A stretch of 64,000 nucleotides of DNA, taken from assembly GCF_025499515.1 (NCBI RefSeq), contig NZ_JAMKFA010000001.1, positions 186,001-250,000 of the forward strand, read 5' to 3'. The position numbers were made by a program, and so were the translations under genes. The number at the start of each line of letters is the position of its first letter. The stretch's first letter is position 1. The stretch is from Flavobacterium odoriferum (GTDB lineage Bacteria > Bacteroidota > Bacteroidia > Flavobacteriales > Flavobacteriaceae). This document shows positions 26,142 through 35,099 of the stretch, in pieces. The notes below the pieces were generated by a model. It did no database searches. It saw nothing but the letters and a program-made list of their open reading frames with translations, and was not told where the DNA came from.

Positions 26142-27143
26142 TTACTTCAAAAGACTATCTAACAACTCCGTTAATTGAGCAGAAGAAGGTCTAGCGGCAT
26201 CAGCTTTTAAAACTTTTCCATCAGGACCAATTAATAAGAATCTTGGAATAGAGTTAATACCAAAAGCTTTAATAAAATCTGAATTCCAGTTTTTATCTGC
26301 AAACAATTGAATACCTCCTAATTGTTTTTCAGTTACAAATTTTTTCCATTTTTCATGGTCTTTGTCAACATCAACTGAAATACTTACAAATTCAATGTTT
26401 TTACCATGGTACTTTTCTTCCACTTTCTTTAAATGAGGAATTTCAGCTCTACATGGCCCACACCAAGTTGCCCAAACGTCGATGTAAACATATTTCCCTC
26501 TTAAATCTTCTAACTTCGTTTTTCCTCCTTTATGATTTTCATAATCAAAACTTGGTGAAGCAATTCCTTCTAATTTTTTTGCCGCTAACTTTTGATTATA
26601 ATATTCTAAAAGCATTTTTGATTCCATTGGAATAGATGGTTTTAAAAATCCTACTAATTTTTCATCTAAACCACTACCTTCTAATTTTGATAAATCATTA
26701 TTGCTTTTTTTATCTAAAGCTGATTTAAATGTTGCTTCATCTTTCTGTAAAAGATCTTCAAGTTCTTTTTCAAAATTTTCATCGGAAAGCGCCTTTTGAG
26801 CTAAGAAATTATTCTCTTTAGATCCTTTACCTGAATAAACAATAGACTCATCAAACTCTTTTGCGTCCATTGTTAATTTTAAATTATATCCATTTTTCAA
26901 AAATAATGTGGTTGATTCTGAACCATCAAAAAACTGATACAAACCTGTAGCCACATCAAATGAATCCTGAAATTCTCCTTTATTATTAATTTTAATAGTT
27001 TTTGTAAAGTTTCTACCCGAACGAATTACAATTGAATCTGAATTTCTGTTGGCAATTTTTGCAGTAAATGTAACCTTCTCTTCTGCCTTTTGTGCATAAG
27101 TTGAAACTACTGAAAATAGCAACAATGTTAATAGTTTTTTCAT
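26142..27143 (-). CDS. TlpA-like thioredoxin-domain lipoprotein-type protein
   Basis: The protein has 333 residues and an N-terminal signal (MKKLLTLLLFSVVSTYAQ), so it is exported and likely periplasmic. The N-terminal part to about residue 190 resembles the beta-rich DUF4369-type domain found before TlpA domains in Bacteroidetes. The C-terminal domain contains the redox motif WATWCGPC with Cys228 and Cys231, plus LRGKYVYIDVWA and later IPRFLLIGPDGK with the cis-Pro. It probably exchanges disulfides in the periplasm. A possible -7 box is at 27172-27179. Confidence 0.9.
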   Translation of the reverse strand: MKKLLTLLLFSVVSTYAQKAEEKVTFTAKIANRNSDSIVIRSGRNFTKTIKINNKGEFQDSFDVATGLYQFFDGSESTTLFLKNGYNLKLTMDAKEFDESIVYSGKGSKENNFLAQKALSDENFEKELEDLLQKDEATFKSALDKKSNNDLSKLEGSGLDEKLVGFLKPSIPMESKMLLEYYNQKLAAKKLEGIASPSFDYENHKGGKTKLEDLRGKYVYIDVWATWCGPCRAEIPHLKKVEEKYHGKNIEFVSISVDVDKDHEKWKKFVTEKQLGGIQLFADKNWNSDFIKAFGINSIPRFLLIGPDGKVLKADAARPSSAQLTELLDSLLK

Positions 27144-27171
27144 GTTTTTTGGATTAAAATATTTCTGTTAT

Positions 27172-27179
27172 CAAATCTA
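27172..27179 (-). promoter_or_regulatory. possible -7 box of the tlpA-like gene
   Basis: The minus strand reads TAGATTTG, a full match to TAnnTTTG, 28 bp before the start codon. No clear -33 TTG is seen at the right distance. Confidence 0.4.
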
Positions 27180-27191
27180 ATAAATTTAGAC

Positions 27192-27221
27192 TTAAAAAAT
27201 TAATATTTGTTACTACATTTG
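27192..27221 (+). promoter_or_regulatory. probable promoter of aspS
   Basis: TACATTTG at 27214-27221 is a full -7 match, with TTA at 27192-27194 as a weak -33 (19-bp spacer). The predicted start of transcription is about 10 nt before the ATG. Confidence 0.5.
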
Positions 27222-27237
27222 CATAAAATTTTTCAAA

Positions 27238-28983
27238 ATGTATAGAAGTCATAATTGCGGCGAACTAAACGCATCACATATTAATACAGAAGTTACCCTT
27301 GCTGGTTGGGTTCAAAAATCGAGAGATAAAGGATTTATGATTTGGGTTGATTTACGTGACCGTTATGGTATCACGCAATTAATCTTTGATGAACAAAGAA
27401 CCAACAAAGCCGTTATTGAAAAAGCAAAATCTTTAGGAAGAGAATTTGTTATTCAAATCAAAGGAACTGTTATTGAGCGTGTTTCTAAAAACCCAAATAT
27501 GGCAACTGGTGACGTTGAAATTTTAGTTACTGAATTAACTATTTTAAACGAGGCACAATTACCTCCATTTACTATCGAAGACGAAACTGATGGTGGTGAA
27601 GACATTCGTATGAAATACCGTTATTTAGATATCAGAAGAAATCCGGTTAAAAACAACTTATTGTTTCGTCATAAAGTATCAATGGAAGTTAGAAAATATC
27701 TTTCAGACCAAGGATTTTGTGATGTTGAAACGCCTTATTTAATTAAATCTACTCCAGAAGGTGCACGTGATTTCGTGGTACCAAGCAGAATGAACGAAGG
27801 ACAATTTTACGCACTTCCTCAATCGCCACAAACGTTCAAACAGTTATTGATGGTAGGTGGCATGGATAAATATTTCCAAATTGTGAAATGTTTCCGTGAC
27901 GAAGATTTACGTGCTGACCGTCAACCAGAATTTACTCAAATCGACTGTGAAATGGCGTTCGTAGAACAAGAAGACATTTTAAACATGTTTGAAGGTTTAA
28001 CACGTCATTTACTAAAAGAAATCAAAGGAATTGAAGTAGATAAATTCCCAAGAATTACTTACGATTACGCCATGAAAACCTACGGTAATGACAAACCAGA
28101 CATTCGTTTTGAAATGAAATTTGGCGAGTTGAATGCTGTAGCCCAACATAAAGATTTCCCAGTATTCAATTCAGCTGAATTAGTAGTTGGAATCGCTGCA
28201 CCAGGCTGTGCAAATTATACAAGAAAAGAAATTGACGCTTTAATTGATTGGGTAAAACGCCCTCAAGTTGGAGCTTCGGGAATGGTATATGTAAAATGTG
28301 AAGAAGATGGAACTTTCAAATCATCTGTAGATAAATTCTACGACCAAGAAGATTTGAAAAAATGGGCTGAAATTACCAACGCAAAACCAGGTGATTTAAT
28401 TTTAGTATTATCAGGAAAAGCAGATAAGACAAGAACACAATTATCAGCTCTTCGTATGGAAGTGGCTACTCGTTTAGGTTTGAGAAAATCAGACGAATTT
28501 GCGCCATTATGGGTAGTAGATTTCCCTTTATTAGAATGGGATGAAGAAAGCGGAAGATACCACGCAATGCACCACCCGTTTACTTCTCCAAAACCAGAAG
28601 ACATGGCATTAATTGAAACCGAACCAGGAAAAGTTCGTGCTAATGCTTACGATATGGTATTAAACGGAAACGAAATTGGTGGAGGTTCTATTCGTATTCA
28701 CGATAGAGATTTACAAAGCAGAATGTTTGATTTGTTAGGTTTCAGCAAAGAAGAAGCGCAAGCGCAGTTTGGATTCTTAATGAGTGCTTTCGAATTTGGA
28801 GCACCACCACACGGAGGTTTAGCTTTCGGTTTGGATAGATTAGTTTCTATTTTAGGTGGACAAGAAACGATTCGTGATTTTATTGCTTTCCCAAAAAACA
28901 ACTCAGGAAGAGATGTAATGATTGATGCTCCATCTACAATTGATGAAGCGCAATTACAAGAATTACATATTAAATTAAGATAA
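27238..28983 (+). CDS. aspS: aspartate--tRNA ligase
   Basis: This is a 581-residue class II aminoacyl-tRNA synthetase that charges tRNA-Asp. It has the N-terminal OB-fold anticodon domain ([22 protein letters not shown]), the class II motif 2 region ([18 protein letters not shown]) and the bacterial insertion domain. The C-terminal motif 3 is [11 protein letters not shown]. The length and GAD-type insertion match bacterial AspRS. The gene starts about 10 nt downstream of the predicted transcription start and is followed directly by a small membrane protein gene. Confidence 0.97.
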   Translation: MYRSHNCGELNASHINTEVTLAGWVQKSRDKGFMIWVDLRDRYGITQLIFDEQRTNKAVIEKAKSLGREFVIQIKGTVIERVSKNPNMATGDVEILVTELTILNEAQLPPFTIEDETDGGEDIRMKYRYLDIRRNPVKNNLLFRHKVSMEVRKYLSDQGFCDVETPYLIKSTPEGARDFVVPSRMNEGQFYALPQSPQTFKQLLMVGGMDKYFQIVKCFRDEDLRADRQPEFTQIDCEMAFVEQEDILNMFEGLTRHLLKEIKGIEVDKFPRITYDYAMKTYGNDKPDIRFEMKFGELNAVAQHKDFPVFNSAELVVGIAAPGCANYTRKEIDALIDWVKRPQVGASGMVYVKCEEDGTFKSSVDKFYDQEDLKKWAEITNAKPGDLILVLSGKADKTRTQLSALRMEVATRLGLRKSDEFAPLWVVDFPLLEWDEESGRYHAMHHPFTSPKPEDMALIETEPGKVRANAYDMVLNGNEIGGGSIRIHDRDLQSRMFDLLGFSKEEAQAQFGFLMSAFEFGAPPHGGLAFGLDRLVSILGGQETIRDFIAFPKNNSGRDVMIDAPSTIDEAQLQELHIKLR

Positions 28984-28984
28984 C

Positions 28985-29215
28985 ATGAAAAAGATTCTAA
29001 TTGGTCTTATCGCAATCATTGCTTGCCTAATTTCTTTTGGATATTTCCAAAAAAACAACGGCTTAAATGGCGATAAATGGATTGGAATTGGAATTTTATT
29101 AGTTGCTTTCGTTTTAATGCCATTGTTTTTATATTCAAGATTTAAGAACAAAGAAACGAGAGAAAGAATGCTAAACTTAAGTTCAAAGAAAAAAGAAGAC
29201 ACTGATAATCAGTAA
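28985..29215 (+). CDS. small two-helix membrane protein of unknown function
   Basis: This 76-residue protein starts 1 bp after the aspS stop codon. It has two hydrophobic helices (residues 2-20 and 35-53) followed by a Lys/Arg/Glu-rich tail. I do not recognise a family. The tight spacing suggests co-transcription with aspS. The next gene (cold shock) has its own promoter. Confidence 0.65.
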   Translation: MKKILIGLIAIIACLISFGYFQKNNGLNGDKWIGIGILLVAFVLMPLFLYSRFKNKETRERMLNLSSKKKEDTDNQ

Positions 29216-29239
29216 TTTTGAAATATTTTTAACTTTTTC

Positions 29240-29269
29240 TTGTTCGTGTCAGAAATAAGTATATCTTTG
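29240..29269 (+). promoter_or_regulatory. promoter of the cold-shock gene
   Basis: TTG at 29240-29242 and TATCTTTG at 29262-29269 are spaced by 19 bp, a full consensus match. The start codon lies 29 bp downstream. Confidence 0.7.
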
Positions 29270-29298
29270 ACTATTATTAATTTTTTTATATTACAAAA

Positions 29299-29499
29299 AT
29301 GCGCACAGGCAAAGTTAAATTCTTCAATGAATCAAAAGGTTACGGTTTTATTACAGATGATGAAACAGGAAAAGACATTTTCGTACACGCAAGCGGAATG
29401 AGAGTTGAATCTCTTAATGAAGGTGATGCAGTTAGCTACGAAGAAGAAGAAGGAAGAAAAGGTAAAGTAGCTGCTCAAGTAGTAGTTATCGAAGACTAA
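29299..29499 (+). CDS. cold-shock protein (CspA family)
   Basis: The 66-residue protein is a single cold-shock domain. RNP1 is KGYGFI (residues 13-18) and RNP2 is IFVH (27-30); GKVKFFNESKGYGF matches the family opening. It binds single-stranded RNA or DNA and acts as an RNA chaperone. It has its own promoter and terminator, so it is monocistronic, as usual for csp genes. Confidence 0.95.
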   Translation: MRTGKVKFFNESKGYGFITDDETGKDIFVHASGMRVESLNEGDAVSYEEEEGRKGKVAAQVVVIED

Positions 29500-29531
29500 T
29501 ATATATTATTTTTTGATTACCTAGAAAGAAC

Positions 29532-29556
29532 AAAGTCCCGATTAAATCGGGACTTT
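29532..29556 (+). terminator. terminator of the cold-shock gene
   Basis: A perfect 11-bp stem (aaagtcccgat with its complement) with a 3-nt loop and T-run lies 30 bp past the stop. Confidence 0.85.
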
Positions 29557-29586
29557 TTTATGCAATTACGTGAATAAAATTTCAAT

Positions 29587-29618
29587 AAAAAAGGACTACA
29601 AAAATGTAGTCCTTTTTT
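29587..29618 (-). terminator. terminator of the TonB-dependent receptor gene
   Basis: A perfect 14-bp stem (29587-29600 with 29605-29618) and 4-nt loop, with A/T tracts, lies 17 bp past the receptor stop. Confidence 0.85.
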
Positions 29619-29634
29619 CTTCTTAACTAACCTT

Positions 29635-31455
29635 CTATTTAAACAAATATTTCATTCCAAATAAAATATTTCCTTTTGGCATAGGAACCATTCCTGCTTC
29701 TACATATTCTGTATTGAAAATATTATTAGCATATACTGAAAATTCTAAAGCTTTTAATTGATACGAAGCACTGACATCCCAAACATTATAGCTTACTCCT
29801 GAAGTTCTTTCCACATATCTATACCCAATTGAATTGCTAAAATTTTTGAACCATTCCATTGCATAATTCCCAACGAATTGGTGTTTTATAGAATTAATCG
29901 AATATTGTGAAAAATTCGCTTCGCTTTTTTTAACATCATTATCTAAGAAAGAATAACCTAATTGAATTTTTTGAGGTAATTGATTTAATAGAAATTTATA
30001 TTCTATATTGGCTTCATATCCTTTTGTGTTTACATGTTGAATATTTTGCGCTTGCCAAGCATCTGAAGCATTTTCACGTACATAGTCAATTAAATTATCA
30101 GCATCTCGATTAAATGCAGCTAGCGAAACATTAATATTTTTACTTAAATATTTAAATCCAACTTCTTGAGAAAAAGCTTCTTCTGTTTCTAAATTTGGAT
30201 TACTAATTGTTGTTGGCGAAACATAATATAAATTAGTATACGTTGGAAGTCTAAAAGACGTTCCAATATTTCCATAAGCTCTAAATTTTTCAGAAATTTT
30301 TACTCCAAAATCTAACCCTGGAAAAATCTGATTATCAAAATCTGAAAAATAAGAAGCAGAAATTCCTGGCGTAACATCTATAATGTTGTTAAAAAACTGA
30401 AAACGATGTTCTAAAAACAAAGAGGCAATTTCTCTTTGATTGTCACCTAACCTATTACTAGAAATATAATATTTAGAAAATTCTACACCAAATCCTGTAA
30501 TGCCAATTTTAGATTGGTGCGACCCATTTAATTCAACCGCAATTTTATTTGTAATGTGTAAATTTCTGTATGCTGACGGATTGTTTCTAATTAACAAATA
30601 CAAATCTTGATTTCTGCGCCAATAAATTCTTGGTTTCCATGTGAAATTTCCTTTCTTGATTACCGTTGAAAGACCAACTAAACTCGCTTGAGTTTCTTCA
30701 TATTGATCAATATAACTAGTGAAACCATAAAACCCATTTGCTCCAAATTTTCTTTCTGAATAGCTTGTCAATAATTCAATAGGTAATTTATTTTTATTGA
30801 ATTGACTTTTCAACACATAATTGGTGTTGTCAAAATCGGTATTATAACGATATCCTTCTGAAAAATTCTTCGAAAAATGCACGATATGACTACTTTCTTT
30901 TAAACTAACTGCACCAGTAGCTTCAGCAATAAATTGACCAAAAGAACCACCTTGTACTTTCGCAATCAAAGAATTATCTTCTACATCTTTTGTAACAATA
31001 TTAACCGCTCCAGTAAAAGCATTTTGTCCAAAAACACGAGCAGCTGGACCTTTTATTACTTCAATGCGTTCTATAACATCAATTGGCAAAGCCAAATTTA
31101 AAGTATGGTGACCTGTTTGAGCATCATCAACTTTAATTCCATCTATTAAAAGTAACGTTTGATCAAAACTTCCACCTCTGATGTATAAATCGGCTTGCAT
31201 TCCATTTACACCTTGACGTCTTACGTCAATTCCTGCAACTTGTTGTAAAGCATCTGCAACGTTGGTAACGCCTAATTTTTTGATGTCTTCAGCGGTAACA
31301 ATTTGAATAGTTCTTGAGTTTTCTTTAAAAGGCAAATCAATTCGAGAAGAAGTAACTACAACTTCTTTAAGAGAATCGGTTTTTAATTCTGTTTCTTGTG
31401 CATTTCCAAGTAAAGCACTTAAAAGCAAGGCAGATAAAAAGTATTTATTTTTCAT
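29635..31455 (-). CDS. TonB-dependent outer-membrane receptor (BtuB-like)
   Basis: The protein has 606 residues and a signal peptide (MKNKYFLSALLLSALLGNAQ). A TonB-box-like segment KEVVVTSSRID is followed by the plug domain (ADALQQVAGIDVRRQGVNG, LIDGIKVDD, ERIEVIKGPAARVFGQNAFTGAVNIVTK) and a 22-stranded barrel ending in a terminal Phe-Lys. The size and plug sequence resemble vitamin B12/cobinamide receptors, but ferric siderophore or other ligands are possible. It is divergent from a MocR-like regulator gene and lacks a neighbouring SusD, so it is probably not a glycan receptor. Confidence 0.88.
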   Translation of the reverse strand: MKNKYFLSALLLSALLGNAQETELKTDSLKEVVVTSSRIDLPFKENSRTIQIVTAEDIKKLGVTNVADALQQVAGIDVRRQGVNGMQADLYIRGGSFDQTLLLIDGIKVDDAQTGHHTLNLALPIDVIERIEVIKGPAARVFGQNAFTGAVNIVTKDVEDNSLIAKVQGGSFGQFIAEATGAVSLKESSHIVHFSKNFSEGYRYNTDFDNTNYVLKSQFNKNKLPIELLTSYSERKFGANGFYGFTSYIDQYEETQASLVGLSTVIKKGNFTWKPRIYWRRNQDLYLLIRNNPSAYRNLHITNKIAVELNGSHQSKIGITGFGVEFSKYYISSNRLGDNQREIASLFLEHRFQFFNNIIDVTPGISASYFSDFDNQIFPGLDFGVKISEKFRAYGNIGTSFRLPTYTNLYYVSPTTISNPNLETEEAFSQEVGFKYLSKNINVSLAAFNRDADNLIDYVRENASDAWQAQNIQHVNTKGYEANIEYKFLLNQLPQKIQLGYSFLDNDVKKSEANFSQYSINSIKHQFVGNYAMEWFKNFSNSIGYRYVERTSGVSYNVWDVSASYQLKALEFSVYANNIFNTEYVEAGMVPMPKGNILFGMKYLFK

Positions 31456-31492
31456 TTGAAGTTTATTTTAAAACAGTGCAAAAGTCGTAACT

Positions 31493-31541
31493 TTCCGGAC
31501 GATTAGAATAGTCCAGTTTTAAAATGAAAGATAGTCCGGTT
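31493..31541. promoter_or_regulatory. candidate operator of the MocR-like regulator
   Basis: Two direct 11-mers, ATAGTCCAGTT (31508-31518) and ATAGTCCGGTT (31531-31541), are 23 bp apart, and a partial inverted copy TTCCGGACGAT is at 31493-31503. The second repeat lies within the start of the regulator gene. MocR proteins often bind paired direct repeats, so autoregulation and control of the divergent receptor are likely. Confidence 0.5.
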
Positions 31542-33020
31542 AATTTAGTATTGAAAGAGCTTATTCACTTTGATAAAACGAGTGCTACTTCCGTATATAT
31601 TCAAATTTCTCAACAAATTATAAATGCGATACAAAGAGGTTATCTAAAAGAAGGAATGGCTTTGCCTGGAACCCGAGTTTTCAGCCAATTACTTAACATT
31701 CATAGAAATACTGCAGTTGCGGTTTATGACGAATTAGCTTCACAAGGCCGGGTTGAAATCATTCCAAACAAAGGCACTTTTATCTTGGTTCCAAAACCAA
31801 AAACAGCTTCCATTAAAGCGAGATCTAATAAAATAAACGATGCATATAGTTATCCTAAAACTACGGGATTCCCATTTCAGACTTCGTTTCACTTAGCTTC
31901 AACACAAGAATTTTCGGAAGCAAAATACTTTTTAAACGACGGTCAACCCGATTTAAGATTACACCCTATTCACGAATTTTCAAAATGGTACGGCACATCA
32001 ATGAAACGAAAATCGTTGATTTCAAAATGGAACAATGCATCGAAAAATAACTATTCTGCGTTTGAAAATCAATTGTGTAATTTTTTAAATGCAACCCGAG
32101 GATTTCATATCAAACCCACAAACTTAATCAGTACAAGAAGTACAGAAATGAGTTTATACATCATCTCGCAACTTCTAATTCGTAAAAAAGATGTGGTATT
32201 GGTTGGTAATTTGAGTAACTATAATGCCAACATGATTTTTCAAGAAGCTGGAGCCAATATCAAAACGATTCCAGTTGATGAAAATGGATTAGATATTAAT
32301 TACATAGAAAAACATTTTACAAAAGGCAAAATCCGATGTGTTTATGTGTGTTCCAATCGCGATTATCCGACAACAAATACTTTGTCTGCTGAACGAAGAT
32401 TACAACTTTTACAACTTGCCAAGAAATACCAATTTGCCATAATTGAAGATGATTTTGATTACGATTTTCAACTCGAAGGTTCAGCTATGTTACCTATGGC
32501 AAGTTCTGACGGAAACGGGATGGTGATTTATCTTGGAAAGTTAGGGCAATCGTTGTTTCCTAATTTTCAAACAGGATTTGTGGTGGCTCCTGAAAATTTG
32601 ATTTCGGAAGCCAAAAACTATTTGCAAATGTTAGACAAACAAGGCGATTTAATTCAAGAACAAGTACTTTCGGAATTAATTTATGAAGGTGAAATTCATC
32701 GTTTACTGAAAAAGAATACCATCGTTTACAAACAAAGAAGAGATTTTGCTTGCGAATGTTTGAAACGATATTTCAATGAAGCCATTCGATTTAAAAAGCC
32801 TTCTGGTGGATTAGCCATTTGGATTGAATTTAATCCTTCCATATCATTGATTCAACTTGCTGAAGAAGTTTCGAAATTAGATGTCTTTCTGCCAAAGACC
32901 ATTCTTTATCAAGATAAAAATACGTGTGCCATTCGTTTTGGATTCGGACATTTGAATGAAGAAGAAATTGAAATTGTGGTAAGTAAATTAAATCTTGCTT
33001 ACAATTCAATCATAAAGTAA
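31524..33020 (+). CDS. MocR-like regulator (GntR HTH + degenerate aminotransferase domain)
   Basis: The protein has 498 residues. A winged-helix GntR domain (about residues 20-90, with ALPGTRVFSQLLNIHRNTA) is joined to a fold type I aminotransferase domain. The EDDFD motif, whose Asp binds the PLP ring, is at 308-312. The expected lysine that holds PLP is missing: the usual GTFSKSLFPGLR-like stretch reads YLGKLGQSLFPNFQ, with Gln at 342 and Gln at 349 in place of the PLP lysine and the phosphate-binding Arg. The protein may therefore sense another ligand, or work without covalent PLP. It is divergent from the TonB receptor gene. Confidence 0.85.
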   Translation: MKDSPVNLVLKELIHFDKTSATSVYIQISQQIINAIQRGYLKEGMALPGTRVFSQLLNIHRNTAVAVYDELASQGRVEIIPNKGTFILVPKPKTASIKARSNKINDAYSYPKTTGFPFQTSFHLASTQEFSEAKYFLNDGQPDLRLHPIHEFSKWYGTSMKRKSLISKWNNASKNNYSAFENQLCNFLNATRGFHIKPTNLISTRSTEMSLYIISQLLIRKKDVVLVGNLSNYNANMIFQEAGANIKTIPVDENGLDINYIEKHFTKGKIRCVYVCSNRDYPTTNTLSAERRLQLLQLAKKYQFAIIEDDFDYDFQLEGSAMLPMASSDGNGMVIYLGKLGQSLFPNFQTGFVVAPENLISEAKNYLQMLDKQGDLIQEQVLSELIYEGEIHRLLKKNTIVYKQRRDFACECLKRYFNEAIRFKKPSGGLAIWIEFNPSISLIQLAEEVSKLDVFLPKTILYQDKNTCAIRFGFGHLNEEEIEIVVSKLNLAYNSIIK

Positions 33021-33028
33021 TAAAACAA

Positions 33029-33057
33029 AAAAAGTCCCGCAAATTGCAGGACTTTTT
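33029..33057. terminator. bidirectional terminator between the MocR gene and atpC
   Basis: A 9-bp stem (aaaaagtcc with ggacttttt), a C-A mismatch and a further GC pair set surround a short loop. It lies between convergent genes. Confidence 0.75.
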
Positions 33058-33075
33058 ACTATAAATCTTATTGTC

Positions 33076-33357
33076 TTAGTCGGCTAAAACAATAATCTTG
33101 TTTTCATTCATTTCTATGGTACCTGAATTAATAGGTAACCAATACGTTTGCTCATTTACTTTATTGAATTTAGAAACGAATTCTTTTTCAATTTTAATGT
33201 TTTGAGCATTGATTTTCACGTTCCCTTTTGCCAATAATGAAACAATAGGTGCGTGATTATTTAGCATTTGAAACTCACCGTTAATTCCAGGAACTGCTAC
33301 CGAAGTAACTTCTCCTTTAAACAATGTAGCTTCTGGTGATACTATTTCTAAAATCAT
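33076..33357 (-). CDS. atpC: F0F1 ATP synthase epsilon subunit (short form)
   Basis: The protein has 93 residues and consists of the N-terminal beta-sandwich domain of the epsilon subunit (LEIVSPEATLFKGEVTSVAVPG, then FQMLNNHAPIVSLL). The C-terminal helical hairpin found in enterobacterial epsilon (about 135 residues), which inhibits ATP hydrolysis, is absent. Short epsilons of this size are usual in Bacteroidetes. It lies 78 bp downstream of atpD in the same direction; the other subunit genes are not in this window. Confidence 0.93.
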   Translation of the reverse strand: MILEIVSPEATLFKGEVTSVAVPGINGEFQMLNNHAPIVSLLAKGNVKINAQNIKIEKEFVSKFNKVNEQTYWLPINSGTIEMNENKIIVLAD

Positions 33358-33363
33358 ATTACT

Positions 33364-33432
33364 TAGTGATTAGTGAATAGTGATTAGTGATTAGCTTAAG
33401 TAACTGAATACTGAAACTGAACACTGAACACT
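33364..33432. repeat. heptamer tandem repeats between atpD and atpC
   Basis: TAGTGAT/A occurs four times in a row (33364-33391), and ACTGAAC-like heptamers occur four times with one 6-nt unit (33403-33429). Together they fill the gap between the two ATP synthase genes. Confidence 0.75.
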
Positions 33433-33435
33433 AAA

Positions 33436-34950
<1,515 letters not shown>

Positions 34951-35065
34951 TTATGTATTTATTTAATAGCTAATTAATGTTGAAAAAATGATGTATTTTT
35001 CCGAGTGCAAAGATAGTTTTTTCTAAAACAATTTTGCAATTTATTTTTTGAATTTTTTGCAATAA

Positions 35066-35093
35066 AAAAGCGAAATCTTCCAATTTCGCTTTT
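35066..35093 (-). terminator. terminator of the glmS unit
   Basis: A perfect 11-bp stem (aaaagcgaaat with atttcgctttt) and 6-nt loop lies 7 bp after the glmS stop codon. Confidence 0.85.
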
Positions 35094-35099
35094 AAAATG

